From contig JAUPWJ010000013.1 of the NCBI GenBank assembly GCA_030916575.1, forward strand, positions 1 through 8,496: a stretch of 8,496 bases of DNA, read 5' to 3'. Source of the stretch: Patescibacteria group bacterium. Lineage in GTDB: Bacteria; Patescibacteriota; Minisyncoccia; Phycocordibacterales; UBA9973. This document shows, piece after piece, positions 1 through 6,936 of the stretch; the first letter of the stretch is position 1, and each line of letters opens with the position of its first letter. The notes under the pieces were generated by a model. The model ran no database searches, was not told the origin of the DNA, and saw only the letters and a list, made by a program, of their open reading frames with translations. The translations under genes and the position numbers were made by a program.

Positions 1-1326
1 ATTTAAATTATTCCTAAGAAAGCTTTCTTTATTTTCAAAACCAAAAACAACAGGAAGGTATCTTATATGAGCAACTCCTCTATACGCAATTGTGATAAAA
101 GCAATAAGAAAAATCAACAGAGTTATTGTCTTTCTCACTTTTATTCCTGATTTCGATATTATAATACCAACAACAAGTGAATACAGAGGAAGATAAGCCA
201 GAGTAAATCTTCCTCCTCCAATTTGAGGAAGAAAGATAAGTGAGACTACAGAGAGAGTTCCTAAAAGTATAATTATCTTTTCCATATTTGTAAATTTTTT
301 GTAAAAGGCAATGATCAGTGGCAATACGATAAAATAAATTGGTGAGATTGGATCAGGAGATTTCATGAACAAGTTCCAAAAAGATATCACTATATTAAAT
401 GGTAACAACTGATTTAAAGAGAATGAGAGTGCATTAATGTCAGTTGTAAATGATGGATAAAGTGGGTTGCCGGTATATACATAAGCAAATAAAAACCATG
501 GGAGAGGTACTATGAATGAGTAAAATAGAGTATAGATTATATTTTTAACAATGAGTGGAAATGAATATTTAGATTGAAAAGAGACAATACCTATAAGCAC
601 AACATATAACCCAACACTTACGATTGATAAATATTTAGATGCAACCGCACAACCTAATGTCAGTCCAAGTATATAAATATACTTCATACTTTTTGACTTT
701 AACCAGAGGATAAAAGCAAAAAGACTAAGTGATTCATAAAATGTTCTTCCAAGATCTATATATGCGACTGTCATTTCCCATGAAACTACAAGATTTGACA
801 AGAAAAGTAATACACAAAGAAGTGCAATTTTTCTATTAACAAACTCTTTTACACATAAGAAGAGGACAATTGAAGTAAGTACACCAAAAAAATAGTGTGT
901 TAGCTTTGCACCTACTTCATTTCCAAACAGAAGTGAAGGAATGTAAAGTATATCAATTAGCTTAGGCATCACACTATAATAGAAGAGTCCACCAGGAATA
1001 TAAGATATTTCTCCACTTTCAATATAAATTTTAGGCAGAGTGAGGTGATACCACAGTGCATCAAAACTCAACTCAGGTGCGAGTGCACCAATTAAATTAA
1101 TAATACAGAGTAAAATAATAAGAACAAGTGAAAATATTTCAAGCTTTGAAAAGTTTGAGACTTTTAAAAAATTTATTTTAACCCATTTTATCATTGCAGC
1201 TAAAAACATAGAGAAAAATATTAAAGTAGCAACAAGCACAGATGCCGACGATATATTTGAGGAAATGCCAAGGAAAAATAGTGAGTATGAATATGCTGCA
1301 ATAATAAAACCAACAAGAAAAATCAT
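1..1326 (-). CDS. GT-C-like polytopic membrane glycosyltransferase (3' end beyond the window)
   Basis: An open frame of 442 codons starts at ATG 1326-1324 and runs without a stop off the left edge, so the C-terminus is missing. The protein is almost entirely hydrophobic helices. After a helix near residues 62-83, a first outer loop carries an acidic motif, SFDALWYHLTLPK (D89), and a later one reads AYIDLGRTFYE (D191). A helix-loop-Asp layout of this kind is usual in GT-C enzymes of the ArnT/PMT type, which transfer a sugar from a polyprenyl-phosphate donor on the outer side of the membrane. The start overlaps the stop of the preceding GT-C gene by ATGA, which fixes the start and suggests translational coupling. 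A purine-rich AGGAG lies 13 nt upstream, rather far for a Shine-Dalgarno site. The membrane-glycosyltransferase class is likely; donor and acceptor cannot be read from the sequence. Confidence 0.85.
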   Translation of the reverse strand, partial: MIFLVGFIIAAYSYSLFFLGISSNISSASVLVATLIFFSMFLAAMIKWVKINFLKVSNFSKLEIFSLVLIILLCIINLIGALAPELSFDALWYHLTLPKIYIESGEISYIPGGLFYYSVMPKLIDILYIPSLLFGNEVGAKLTHYFFGVLTSIVLFLCVKEFVNRKIALLCVLLFLSNLVVSWEMTVAYIDLGRTFYESLSLFAFILWLKSKSMKYIYILGLTLGCAVASKYLSIVSVGLYVVLIGIVSFQSKYSFPLIVKNIIYTLFYSFIVPLPWFLFAYVYTGNPLYPSFTTDINALSFSLNQLLPFNIVISFWNLFMKSPDPISPIYFIVLPLIIAFYKKFTNMEKIIILLGTLSVVSLIFLPQIGGGRFTLAYLPLYSLVVGIIISKSGIKVRKTITLLIFLIAFITIAYRGVAHIRYLPVVFGFENKESFLRNNLN

Positions 1327-3056
1327 TTTATTAAATATACTCCTGTATTTTGAGTAACAAATTGTTCTTGATAAAGTGATTGACGAATTTTATCTTTTAT
1401 ATTTCGAGCTGAATCGACTTTTTTATTATTAATAATGAAATTGTCGTTACTCATTTTCTCAAATTCATCAAAATGAACTATAACATACTTAATACCTTTA
1501 TTTTTAAAATACTCATAACTTATATTTGATGGGAACGTATCGTATAGTGCATATACTTCTTTTTCCCAAATAGGAGGAGTAAATCCGCTCGCTCCATTCA
1601 TTGATTTTCTAAAATGAAGTGTTGAGAAGTATTGTCTGTATGATTCTTGCTTAACATAATTACTCATATTCCATACGTATATTGGCATCTCCACATATGT
1701 TGAATTTTGAGGAGAATTTTTCAAAAAATAATGTTCTTTGGGAAAGTTATTTTTTTTTGTTACATATGCAAACTTCTGTGGTGATTGTACTTCAATTAAA
1801 GTCAGAGCTATCACTACAAAAAATATTATGATTGAATACTTTTTACCTATCTTATTAAATATTTCTTGAAATAAATATGCAGAAACTAAAGTAAATCCAA
1901 ACAAACTCATCAAGATAAATGAACTAGAATCTCGAAATCCTTGAAATCCAGGTACCAAATAATAGAAAAAAACATAGGGCAGTGGTATAGGAAATGGATC
2001 ATGTATTGTACTTCTCCCAAAATGAAGAAACGGTCCAAGACTCAGTACATATCCGACTACGCCAATTACTAAAAATGGAAAGATATACGTGTTCCTCTGT
2101 TTTACACCATAATAAATAAGAAACGGCATTAAAGCTGTCAAAAACAAACCAAAAAATCCACCTTTTGCATCAGGATGTTGATTAAATGAAAGACTCTTAA
2201 AATATTTATCGAAAATATTGTGTACATTTGTTGAAAAAAAGTCTTCGGGTTGAATTGCTGTATGAATTGTTTCACGTATGTCTCTCACATAGGAAAATTC
2301 ATGTGATACTTTAAAGTAAGGTAATGCAAAAATTATAATTATTGTTAATATGGTTATAAAGAGAATAACAACTTTAAAAGATAAGGCTGAAAGTACTTCT
2401 ACGTCTTTTTTATAATATGCAAAAAGCATTAATATAGTTATTGAAAATAACAGTATATATCCTGCAATAAAACTATTTAGCATTTGAAATAGTGTTGTCA
2501 TTCCTAATACGAGTAAATACTTAAATTGCTTTTTTTCTTTATACAAAATAAACATATGAAAAGATAATGGAATAAAAAACAAAGACAAAAGATGTATATT
2601 GATAATTCTTCCAAGATACAATGGTGAAAGAACAAAAAGAGACGCTCCCAAAAATGATGCCAGATAATTCTTTGTTAACTTATTCATGAGAAGGCATGCA
2701 AAAAATCCAGTCAGTGAAATACTCAAAATGATTGATAGATTATAAAGTGCAACAGGTTCATCTATTAAAAGTGAGAAAAGCAATGCAATCAAAGTTGTAC
2801 TCAAGTGCAAATGAGAATACGCAAGAGTATCCTCAAAGGGGTAAAATGAAGGCGATTGAAAAAGTAACGTTGCATTGGAGAATAAAACTTCTTTAGTCCA
2901 ATTTTGTATCCATACAATAAGATAAGCATCACTCGCGTCATAAATATACGAGTTAATTTGAAAAATCAGCGGGTATGAAACGTAACATGCCAAAAGAAAA
3001 AAATAGAGAATACATAATGCTGTGTTTACTCTAAATATATTCTTATTAAAATTCAT
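1323..3056 (-). CDS. GT-C-like membrane protein, putative glycosyltransferase, 577 aa
   Basis: This 577-residue protein has one helix near residues 12-32, then an outer loop with an acidic motif (YDASDAYLIVWIQNW; D40, D43), a SFYPFEDTLAYSHLHL stretch (70-85), roughly ten more membrane helices, a VPGFQGFRDSS motif (368-378) and a soluble C-terminal domain (about 425-577) with EMPIY, NGASGFTPP and GIKYVIVHFDEF. That order is familiar from large uncharacterised bacterial GT-C-like or YfhO-like membrane proteins thought to use polyprenyl-phosphate sugars. I chose ATG 3056 over an in-frame ATG two codons upstream (3062) because 3056 overlaps the stop of the micro-ORF by ATGA and has GGA five bases before it. 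The 3' end overlaps the next GT-C gene by ATGA. A nine-A run encodes TKKNN (433-437). Membrane location is certain; the glycosyltransferase role is inferred. Confidence 0.88.
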   Translation of the reverse strand: MNFNKNIFRVNTALCILYFFLLACYVSYPLIFQINSYIYDASDAYLIVWIQNWTKEVLFSNATLLFQSPSFYPFEDTLAYSHLHLSTTLIALLFSLLIDEPVALYNLSIILSISLTGFFACLLMNKLTKNYLASFLGASLFVLSPLYLGRIINIHLLSLFFIPLSFHMFILYKEKKQFKYLLVLGMTTLFQMLNSFIAGYILLFSITILMLFAYYKKDVEVLSALSFKVVILFITILTIIIIFALPYFKVSHEFSYVRDIRETIHTAIQPEDFFSTNVHNIFDKYFKSLSFNQHPDAKGGFFGLFLTALMPFLIYYGVKQRNTYIFPFLVIGVVGYVLSLGPFLHFGRSTIHDPFPIPLPYVFFYYLVPGFQGFRDSSSFILMSLFGFTLVSAYLFQEIFNKIGKKYSIIIFFVVIALTLIEVQSPQKFAYVTKKNNFPKEHYFLKNSPQNSTYVEMPIYVWNMSNYVKQESYRQYFSTLHFRKSMNGASGFTPPIWEKEVYALYDTFPSNISYEYFKNKGIKYVIVHFDEFEKMSNDNFIINNKKVDSARNIKDKIRQSLYQEQFVTQNTGVYLIK

Positions 3057-3151
3057 GAGCATCCATAAAATCTACAAAAAAGATGAATAATGTAAAAAGA
3101 TAGTAAGATGACCACCCATAGCATCCATATCCAATAAGTTCTCTTTTTCAT
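3053..3151 (-). CDS. micro-ORF, 32-aa single-pass membrane peptide, unknown function
   Basis: A 33-codon frame, too short for ordinary gene calling, fills the space between the methyltransferase and the GT-C gene. It begins with a basic MKKR, continues as one hydrophobic helix (about 6-26) rich in aromatics (W7, W9, W12, Y20), and ends with FCRFYGCS, giving cysteines at 26 and 31. Its ATG overlaps the methyltransferase stop (ATGA, 3151-3148), and its TGA overlaps the GT-C start (ATGA, 3056-3053). A GAGGA lies four bases before the ATG. Double coupling plus a good ribosome site is hard to explain as chance and argues that it is translated. By the positive-inside rule the N-terminus should be cytoplasmic. 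It could be a small subunit or stabiliser of a neighbouring membrane enzyme, or act only as a coupling peptide that carries ribosomes across the junction. I do not recognise the family. Confidence 0.68.
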   Translation of the reverse strand: MKKRTYWIWMLWVVILLSFYIIHLFCRFYGCS

Positions 3152-3849
3152 TTTTTCCTCGCAATAACAATAAGAGAAATTCCCATAGGAGGTCTTACAA
3201 TATTTTCAACAATTTTTAATGCAGGAACGATACTATCAAATATTTTAATTTGATATGGTTTTAAGCTAACACTTTCTTTTTCTATTAATGCTCTAATTTT
3301 CCAACTTAAAAGCCCAACGATATTGAAATAATATATTTTTTCTATCGAAAATCCGCAACTTGTAATAAGTTTTTTTAGCTCATTTTTTTCATACCTTCTA
3401 TAATGCCCAAGTTCTTTATCTAATGTCGTAAAGGCATTTTTTTTTGCAGGAACGAGAAGCACAAGCATTCCGTTGATTTTAAGTAATTTATTCATATTTT
3501 TAACTGCAACTTTATGATTTTTTATATGTTCTAGAACATTTATTGCAAATAATGAATTATACGTACTTTTTGTGTTTATGTTTTTTTCAATATCGATATA
3601 TTTTACAGACACATTTTTTTTTGATATAAATACTTTTTTTAAAAATGAAACTAACCCTTTATCATTATCAGAAAGTGTCATTGAACCATGTGTAATAAAG
3701 TACTTTGATAAATTTCCTATCCCAGATCCGATTTCAAGTGAAGGGAACTTAATAAAAGGTCTTAACTCAGATGCTATCCAGTTATTATAGTTTTTTGCAT
3801 CTTCAAGAACTTCTAGCGTTGCAACTCCTTTGTATTTTATTGTTTTCAT
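3148..3849 (-). CDS. class I SAM-dependent methyltransferase, 233 aa
   Basis: The protein is a compact Rossmann-fold methyltransferase. Motif I is LEIGSGIGNLS (38-48), the acidic residue after strand 2 is D61 in SDND, and the post-motif region reads FAINVLEHIKNH (101-112), followed by LLVPA (131-135). The segment LDKELGHYRRYEKNEL (143-158) and the downstream GFSIEKIYYFNIVGLLSWK are typical of a methyltransferase family often found beside glycosyltransferases in polysaccharide loci. The substrate is probably a sugar or lipid-linked glycan, but this is inferred from context only. ATG 3849 follows a 51-bp gap after the GT2 gene and has no Shine-Dalgarno site. The stop overlaps the micro-ORF start by ATGA. 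Two nine-A runs encode SKKNV (near 76-80) and AKKNA (135-139). Confidence 0.9.
   Translation of the reverse strand: MKTIKYKGVATLEVLEDAKNYNNWIASELRPFIKFPSLEIGSGIGNLSKYFITHGSMTLSDNDKGLVSFLKKVFISKKNVSVKYIDIEKNINTKSTYNSLFAINVLEHIKNHKVAVKNMNKLLKINGMLVLLVPAKKNAFTTLDKELGHYRRYEKNELKKLITSCGFSIEKIYYFNIVGLLSWKIRALIEKESVSLKPYQIKIFDSIVPALKIVENIVRPPMGISLIVIARKK
3156..3160 (-). promoter_or_regulatory. Shine-Dalgarno site of the micro-ORF
   Basis: The minus strand reads GAGGA, then four A, then ATG. The site lies inside the last codons of the methyltransferase gene, where arginine is encoded by AGG. It is the only well-spaced canonical ribosome site I found before any start in the window, and it supports the micro-ORF start at 3151. 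Confidence 0.6.
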
Positions 3850-3876
3850 TGATATATATAGCTAAATTATATATCA
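3850..3876 (-). promoter_or_regulatory. AT-only inverted repeat with possible -10 box before the methyltransferase
   Basis: The 51-bp gap between the GT2 stop and the methyltransferase start holds a perfect 9-bp inverted repeat, TGATATATA / TATATATCA (3850-3858 and 3868-3876, 9-nt spacer), which abuts the ATG directly. On the minus strand a perfect TATAAT lies at 3871-3866, partly inside one arm and 16 bases before the ATG. Together they could be an internal promoter with an operator-like dyad and a leader of about 10 nt. No convincing -35 box is present, and AT-rich DNA makes such matches by chance, so confidence is low. There is no GC stem or U-tract, so it is not a terminator. Confidence 0.3.
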
Positions 3877-3900
3877 GAGCGAAGAAGAAAAATAGTGAGC

Positions 3901-4653
3901 TTATTTATTTTGAAGTACCCATGCTTTTGAGCGAACAAGAAATGAATGTAATGACATCATCAGTGCATGAATAATTCCTACAGTTCCATCTCTAAAACCC
4001 ATATTAAAAACATAGTTGTAAATAAATTTCCCAAGAGGATATATAATAATTGAGAGAAAATGTACAGTAATTTTTTTATTAACAATTTCTTTTGATCTTA
4101 GTGTCGAGTAATGATCAATTTCTGACAAAAAATCTTTTATTGAATTATGTGGATAATGATAAATAACATTTTTCATTGTTTGAATCTCTCCTCTTACCAA
4201 TAATTTCTCATGGACACTCCCTTTCCACTCTCCTTTTCCTTTCCGTACTAATCTCACTAAAAATGTATCCTTCACATCGCCATACTTGATATTTCTACCC
4301 CATAATTTGTCTTCTCTCTTAAAACGAAACCCAGCTACCTGAGTTAGGAATTGAGATGTCTGCTGGTAAATCTCTGTTGCTAAATCAGAAGATATTCTTT
4401 CATCTGCATCAAGAAAAAAAACCCATTCTTCAGAAGCCTTCTCCATGCCCAAATTTCTTTGATTGGAAAAATTTTCATTCAAATCATGTTCAATAACTTT
4501 CACCTTTAGTTTTTTCGCAATTAATACGGTATTATCGGTTGAATTATCATCAATAACAATTATTTCATTACAAAAATTTACAGTTTCGATACATCCTTTT
4601 ATATTATTTTCTTCATTTTTAGTTAAGATAACTGCTGTAATACTTGTCTTCAT
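3901..4653 (-). CDS. GT2 glycosyltransferase, WaaE/KdtX-like, 250 aa
   Basis: The N-terminal half is a GT-A fold of family 2. It opens with ITAVILTKNEENNIKGCIET (5-24), has the nucleotide-binding IVIDDNSTDNT (32-42), NQRNLGMEKA (64-73) and the metal-binding DAD (82-84) in FFLDADERIS. GEWKGSVHEKL (141-151) and YHYPHNSIKDFLSEIDHY (165-182) match the C-terminal part of the beta-1,4-glucosyltransferase-like group that includes WaaE, which adds a sugar to a lipid-linked core. Hydrophobic segments at about 197-218 and 224-240 suggest membrane association. The start is ATG 4653, four bases after the upstream stop; a longer frame from 4746 only reads through the end of the upstream gene in another phase. 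No Shine-Dalgarno site is visible, so coupling to the upstream gene is likely. The sugar specificity is unknown. Confidence 0.92.
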   Translation of the reverse strand: MKTSITAVILTKNEENNIKGCIETVNFCNEIIVIDDNSTDNTVLIAKKLKVKVIEHDLNENFSNQRNLGMEKASEEWVFFLDADERISSDLATEIYQQTSQFLTQVAGFRFKREDKLWGRNIKYGDVKDTFLVRLVRKGKGEWKGSVHEKLLVRGEIQTMKNVIYHYPHNSIKDFLSEIDHYSTLRSKEIVNKKITVHFLSIIIYPLGKFIYNYVFNMGFRDGTVGIIHALMMSLHSFLVRSKAWVLQNK

Positions 4654-4657
4654 AAGA

Positions 4658-6115
4658 TTATTGTAACATAGCTGATTTACTTGCTTTACCCTCAATCTCA
4701 AGGAGAATTTGTGATCCTTTTTCTTCAAGAATAATCTTTTGAGCATTTTTTTCCTTGCTTACTCTTACTCCTTGCCACCAAAGTAAATACTCGTATCCCA
4801 TGAGGTAGCTCTCAAACTCGCTTCCCTTTCCCTTACCTATTAATTGAACTTCTTTATTTAATGAAATATCCTCAATTATCTGTACCACTCCCATTCTTTG
4901 GGTGAAAGTAACACCATATCCACCATCTCTTGATCCCATAAAGTAATTTTGCCTCAGTAAATGAAGTGGATTTGATACTATTAATGATATAAATACCACC
5001 CCAGTTACATATCTTAGAGATTTCGAATTTAAAAATTTTGTGAATGTATAACCAAGAAGCAAAAATATACTTGGGAAAAATAATGGGATATATGCTTCTG
5101 AAGGAGTTCTGTTAAAAACATATCCTAAAAAAGGAATTGAAAAGAGAATGAGAAGCGTTTTCTGAGATGAGAGATATTTTTCGTATTTATTTTTCTTGAG
5201 CGAGTCAAACATCAATACGAGTGAACTCACAATGAGTACCACAATTGCTATCCATCCATGTGCAAGGAAAATCAGTCGCTGTAAGAGAGTAAGAGAGTAA
5301 GAGACAAAAAAACTATTATTTATATCATCCCCACTTTCGCCGTGAATTGAAGGAAATCCAAAAATTCTCAATACTCTGTATCCCATCCAGGCAATAAACT
5401 TGAATGTTTGTGGAAAACCATGTGAGAGGTCATAAATAATAATTGGGAACATTGAAACAAGAAATAAAATCACACTTATCAATACTGTCTTTTTACTAAG
5501 TTCTATTTTTCTTTTGAAAGCAAACGAGTGTAAAAACACGCCAATTACTGGGGCAAAAAGAATAACTGCAGCAAGTTCAAAATTATAGAGAATACCAAGA
5601 AAAAGGAATACAAAGGGTAAATATGTTGTTTGCCCATTAACCCATTTATAAAAGCAATACATATAGCAGATTACAAAAAATGGTATTGGACTTGTATGAT
5701 ACGGCATTCGTGCATGAACGATCACAAGAGGAGAAGTCGCATAAAGCATTGTTGAAATGAGACTCATCTTTGTACCAAACATTTCTTTACCGAGAAAATA
5801 AAGTCCGCAGATACTGAGTATTCCAAAGAAAATTGAAATATATGCTCCAATCAATGGATGATAGTCAAAGAAATATAGTCCAAGCGCTAATAAATATGTC
5901 CAATATGGACCCTGATGCAACCAAGGATGACTAGAAGGGATACTTACAAGAGGAACGACTCCAATAAGAAGCATATCTCTTGCTGCTAAATAGAACCATC
6001 CAAAATCACCGATAAAAATCATGAGTTTCTCAATTTTGAAAGTCATGAGTATCAATGAAAAACAAAGGATAATTGTCAGGACAAAAATCGGAAAGAAGAC
6101 TTTATACTTTTTCAT
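4658..6115 (-). CDS. ArnT/PMT-like (GT-C) membrane glycosyltransferase, 485 aa
   Basis: After a first helix (about 6-26) an outer loop carries FIGDFGWFYLAARDML (34-49; D37 is the likely GT-C acidic residue), followed by HPWLHQGPYWTYLL (63-76) and about ten further membrane helices. VHARMPYHTSPIPF (133-146) lies where ArnT-like enzymes carry a conserved R-rich loop. A C-terminal soluble tail from about residue 390 ends with a GYEYLLWW stretch, as in many uncharacterised family-39-like proteins. The probable role is transfer of a sugar from polyprenyl phosphate to a glycan, lipid or protein outside the membrane. ATG 6115 overlaps the FkbM gene stop by ATGA. A longer frame from 6175 lies within the FkbM gene in another phase and is not credible. 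An 8-bp unit repeated three times interrupts the coding sequence near residues 271-278. Confidence 0.9.
   Translation of the reverse strand: MKKYKVFFPIFVLTIILCFSLILMTFKIEKLMIFIGDFGWFYLAARDMLLIGVVPLVSIPSSHPWLHQGPYWTYLLALGLYFFDYHPLIGAYISIFFGILSICGLYFLGKEMFGTKMSLISTMLYATSPLVIVHARMPYHTSPIPFFVICYMYCFYKWVNGQTTYLPFVFLFLGILYNFELAAVILFAPVIGVFLHSFAFKRKIELSKKTVLISVILFLVSMFPIIIYDLSHGFPQTFKFIAWMGYRVLRIFGFPSIHGESGDDINNSFFVSYSLTLLQRLIFLAHGWIAIVVLIVSSLVLMFDSLKKNKYEKYLSSQKTLLILFSIPFLGYVFNRTPSEAYIPLFFPSIFLLLGYTFTKFLNSKSLRYVTGVVFISLIVSNPLHLLRQNYFMGSRDGGYGVTFTQRMGVVQIIEDISLNKEVQLIGKGKGSEFESYLMGYEYLLWWQGVRVSKEKNAQKIILEEKGSQILLEIEGKASKSAMLQ
5281..5304. repeat. three perfect tandem copies of the 8-mer GTAAGAGA inside a glycosyltransferase gene
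   Basis: GTAAGAGA occurs three times head to tail with no mismatch, inside the ArnT-like gene, where it encodes VSYSLTLLQ (271-279) at the edge of a membrane helix. Eight is not a multiple of three, so each copy is read in a different frame, and gain or loss of one copy would shift the frame and truncate the protein. Three copies are few for a fast-switching locus. Confidence 0.85.
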
Positions 6116-6936
6116 ACATATTTTGCAACATCTGTGCGAAGTGCAACAATATTTTGAAATGCAAATAACTCCCATGTACTCGGTCTATATTCACCCATCG
6201 GATACAATCCATATGGCATCAATCTATAAAATGTATACCCAGGAAGTAAATCATAAAAATCCTTTAAAAAGGATCTACTATATGCGTTCATCTCGTTAAA
6301 TTCAAATTGAAGTATTTTTACATTTCCCGATTTAAATATTTTTTTTGCTCCTTTCACCACTTCTAACTCATTCCCTTCAGTATCAATCTTCAATATATCT
6401 ATTTCTTTAATATTTTTCATTTCTACATAATCATCAACGGTTGTCATTTTCACTTTATAAGATTTTGCTTTTTGGTTATGTAATTTTGTTACAACTTCTT
6501 TGTGGACTGACGCTAAAGTTGCTGTAGGCTGCGTATGCTTTAACGTAGCATCATCTGCAAAATCCCAAAGTAAAATGTCTTTTTTCTTTTGACCTAGAGC
6601 AGTATTTTCAAGTAATACATTTTTATTTTTTATGTTTTTATAAAAAAGAGAAACTGTCTGAGGATTTGGTTCAAATGCAAATACTTTTGTTTTTGGAAAT
6701 GAATGAAGAACATCCATAGTATACCCTCCTGCGTTTGCACCTACGTCAAAAACTGTTTTTATTGAAATATTATTTTTTTGTAGCCAATGTAAGAAGAATC
6801 TCTCTCCTGTTACATCATTTCCTTCTGAATTAAATATCCCAATTCCTCTCAGAGAAAGTTTAAACACATGATAATTAAAGACGTAAAAAAATGGTCTACA
6901 AAATATAAATCTATAAAAATTAAGTATGATATTCAT
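6112..6936 (-). CDS. FkbM-family SAM-dependent methyltransferase, 274 aa
   Basis: The central domain is a textbook FkbM methyltransferase. It has TVFDVGANAGGYT (61-73) as the SAM-binding motif I, VFAFEPNPQTV (85-95) after strand 2, NTALGQKKKDILLW (111-124), TTVDDYV (165-171) and LKIDTEGNELEVVKGA (182-197). FkbM enzymes O-methylate sugars or similar hydroxyls, and in glycan loci they usually cap or modify a sugar. The first 30 residues are hydrophobic and basic and may hold the enzyme at the membrane. I chose ATG 6936; a GTG two codons upstream is possible. Either start overlaps the end of the GT4 gene (17 bp with ATG), so the two are likely co-translated. The 3' end overlaps the ArnT-like gene by ATGA. 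Fold and family are confident; the substrate is unknown. Confidence 0.92.
   Translation of the reverse strand: MNIILNFYRFIFCRPFFYVFNYHVFKLSLRGIGIFNSEGNDVTGERFFLHWLQKNNISIKTVFDVGANAGGYTMDVLHSFPKTKVFAFEPNPQTVSLFYKNIKNKNVLLENTALGQKKKDILLWDFADDATLKHTQPTATLASVHKEVVTKLHNQKAKSYKVKMTTVDDYVEMKNIKEIDILKIDTEGNELEVVKGAKKIFKSGNVKILQFEFNEMNAYSRSFLKDFYDLLPGYTFYRLMPYGLYPMGEYRPSTWELFAFQNIVALRTDVAKYV

Noticed and set aside
3053..3151. The micro-ORF as a frameshifted N-terminus of the GT-C protein
   Set aside because: The GT-C frame already has a complete first helix and acidic loop in the usual places, and precise ATGA overlaps at both ends argue for a separate gene.
3850..3876. Intrinsic terminator between the GT2 and methyltransferase genes
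   Set aside because: The stem has only one G-C pair and no U-tract follows on either strand.
3572..3974. Plus-strand open frames of 67-72 codons opposite the methyltransferase and GT2 genes
   Set aside because: They lie antisense to genes with clear family motifs, have no ribosome site and show no recognisable domain; they look like shadows of AT-rich coding DNA.
4654..4746. 31-residue N-terminal extension of the GT2 enzyme
   Set aside because: It only reads the end of the upstream ArnT-like gene in another phase; the conserved ITAVILTKNEE starts right after ATG 4653.
6116..6175. 20-residue Cys-rich N-terminal extension of the ArnT-like protein
   Set aside because: It overlaps the FkbM coding sequence out of frame, while ATG 6115 forms an ATGA junction and leads directly into the first membrane helix.
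6021..6299. 92-codon plus-strand frame opposite the FkbM/ArnT-like junction
   Set aside because: It crosses the boundary of two well-supported opposite-strand genes and its translation has no domain-like pattern.
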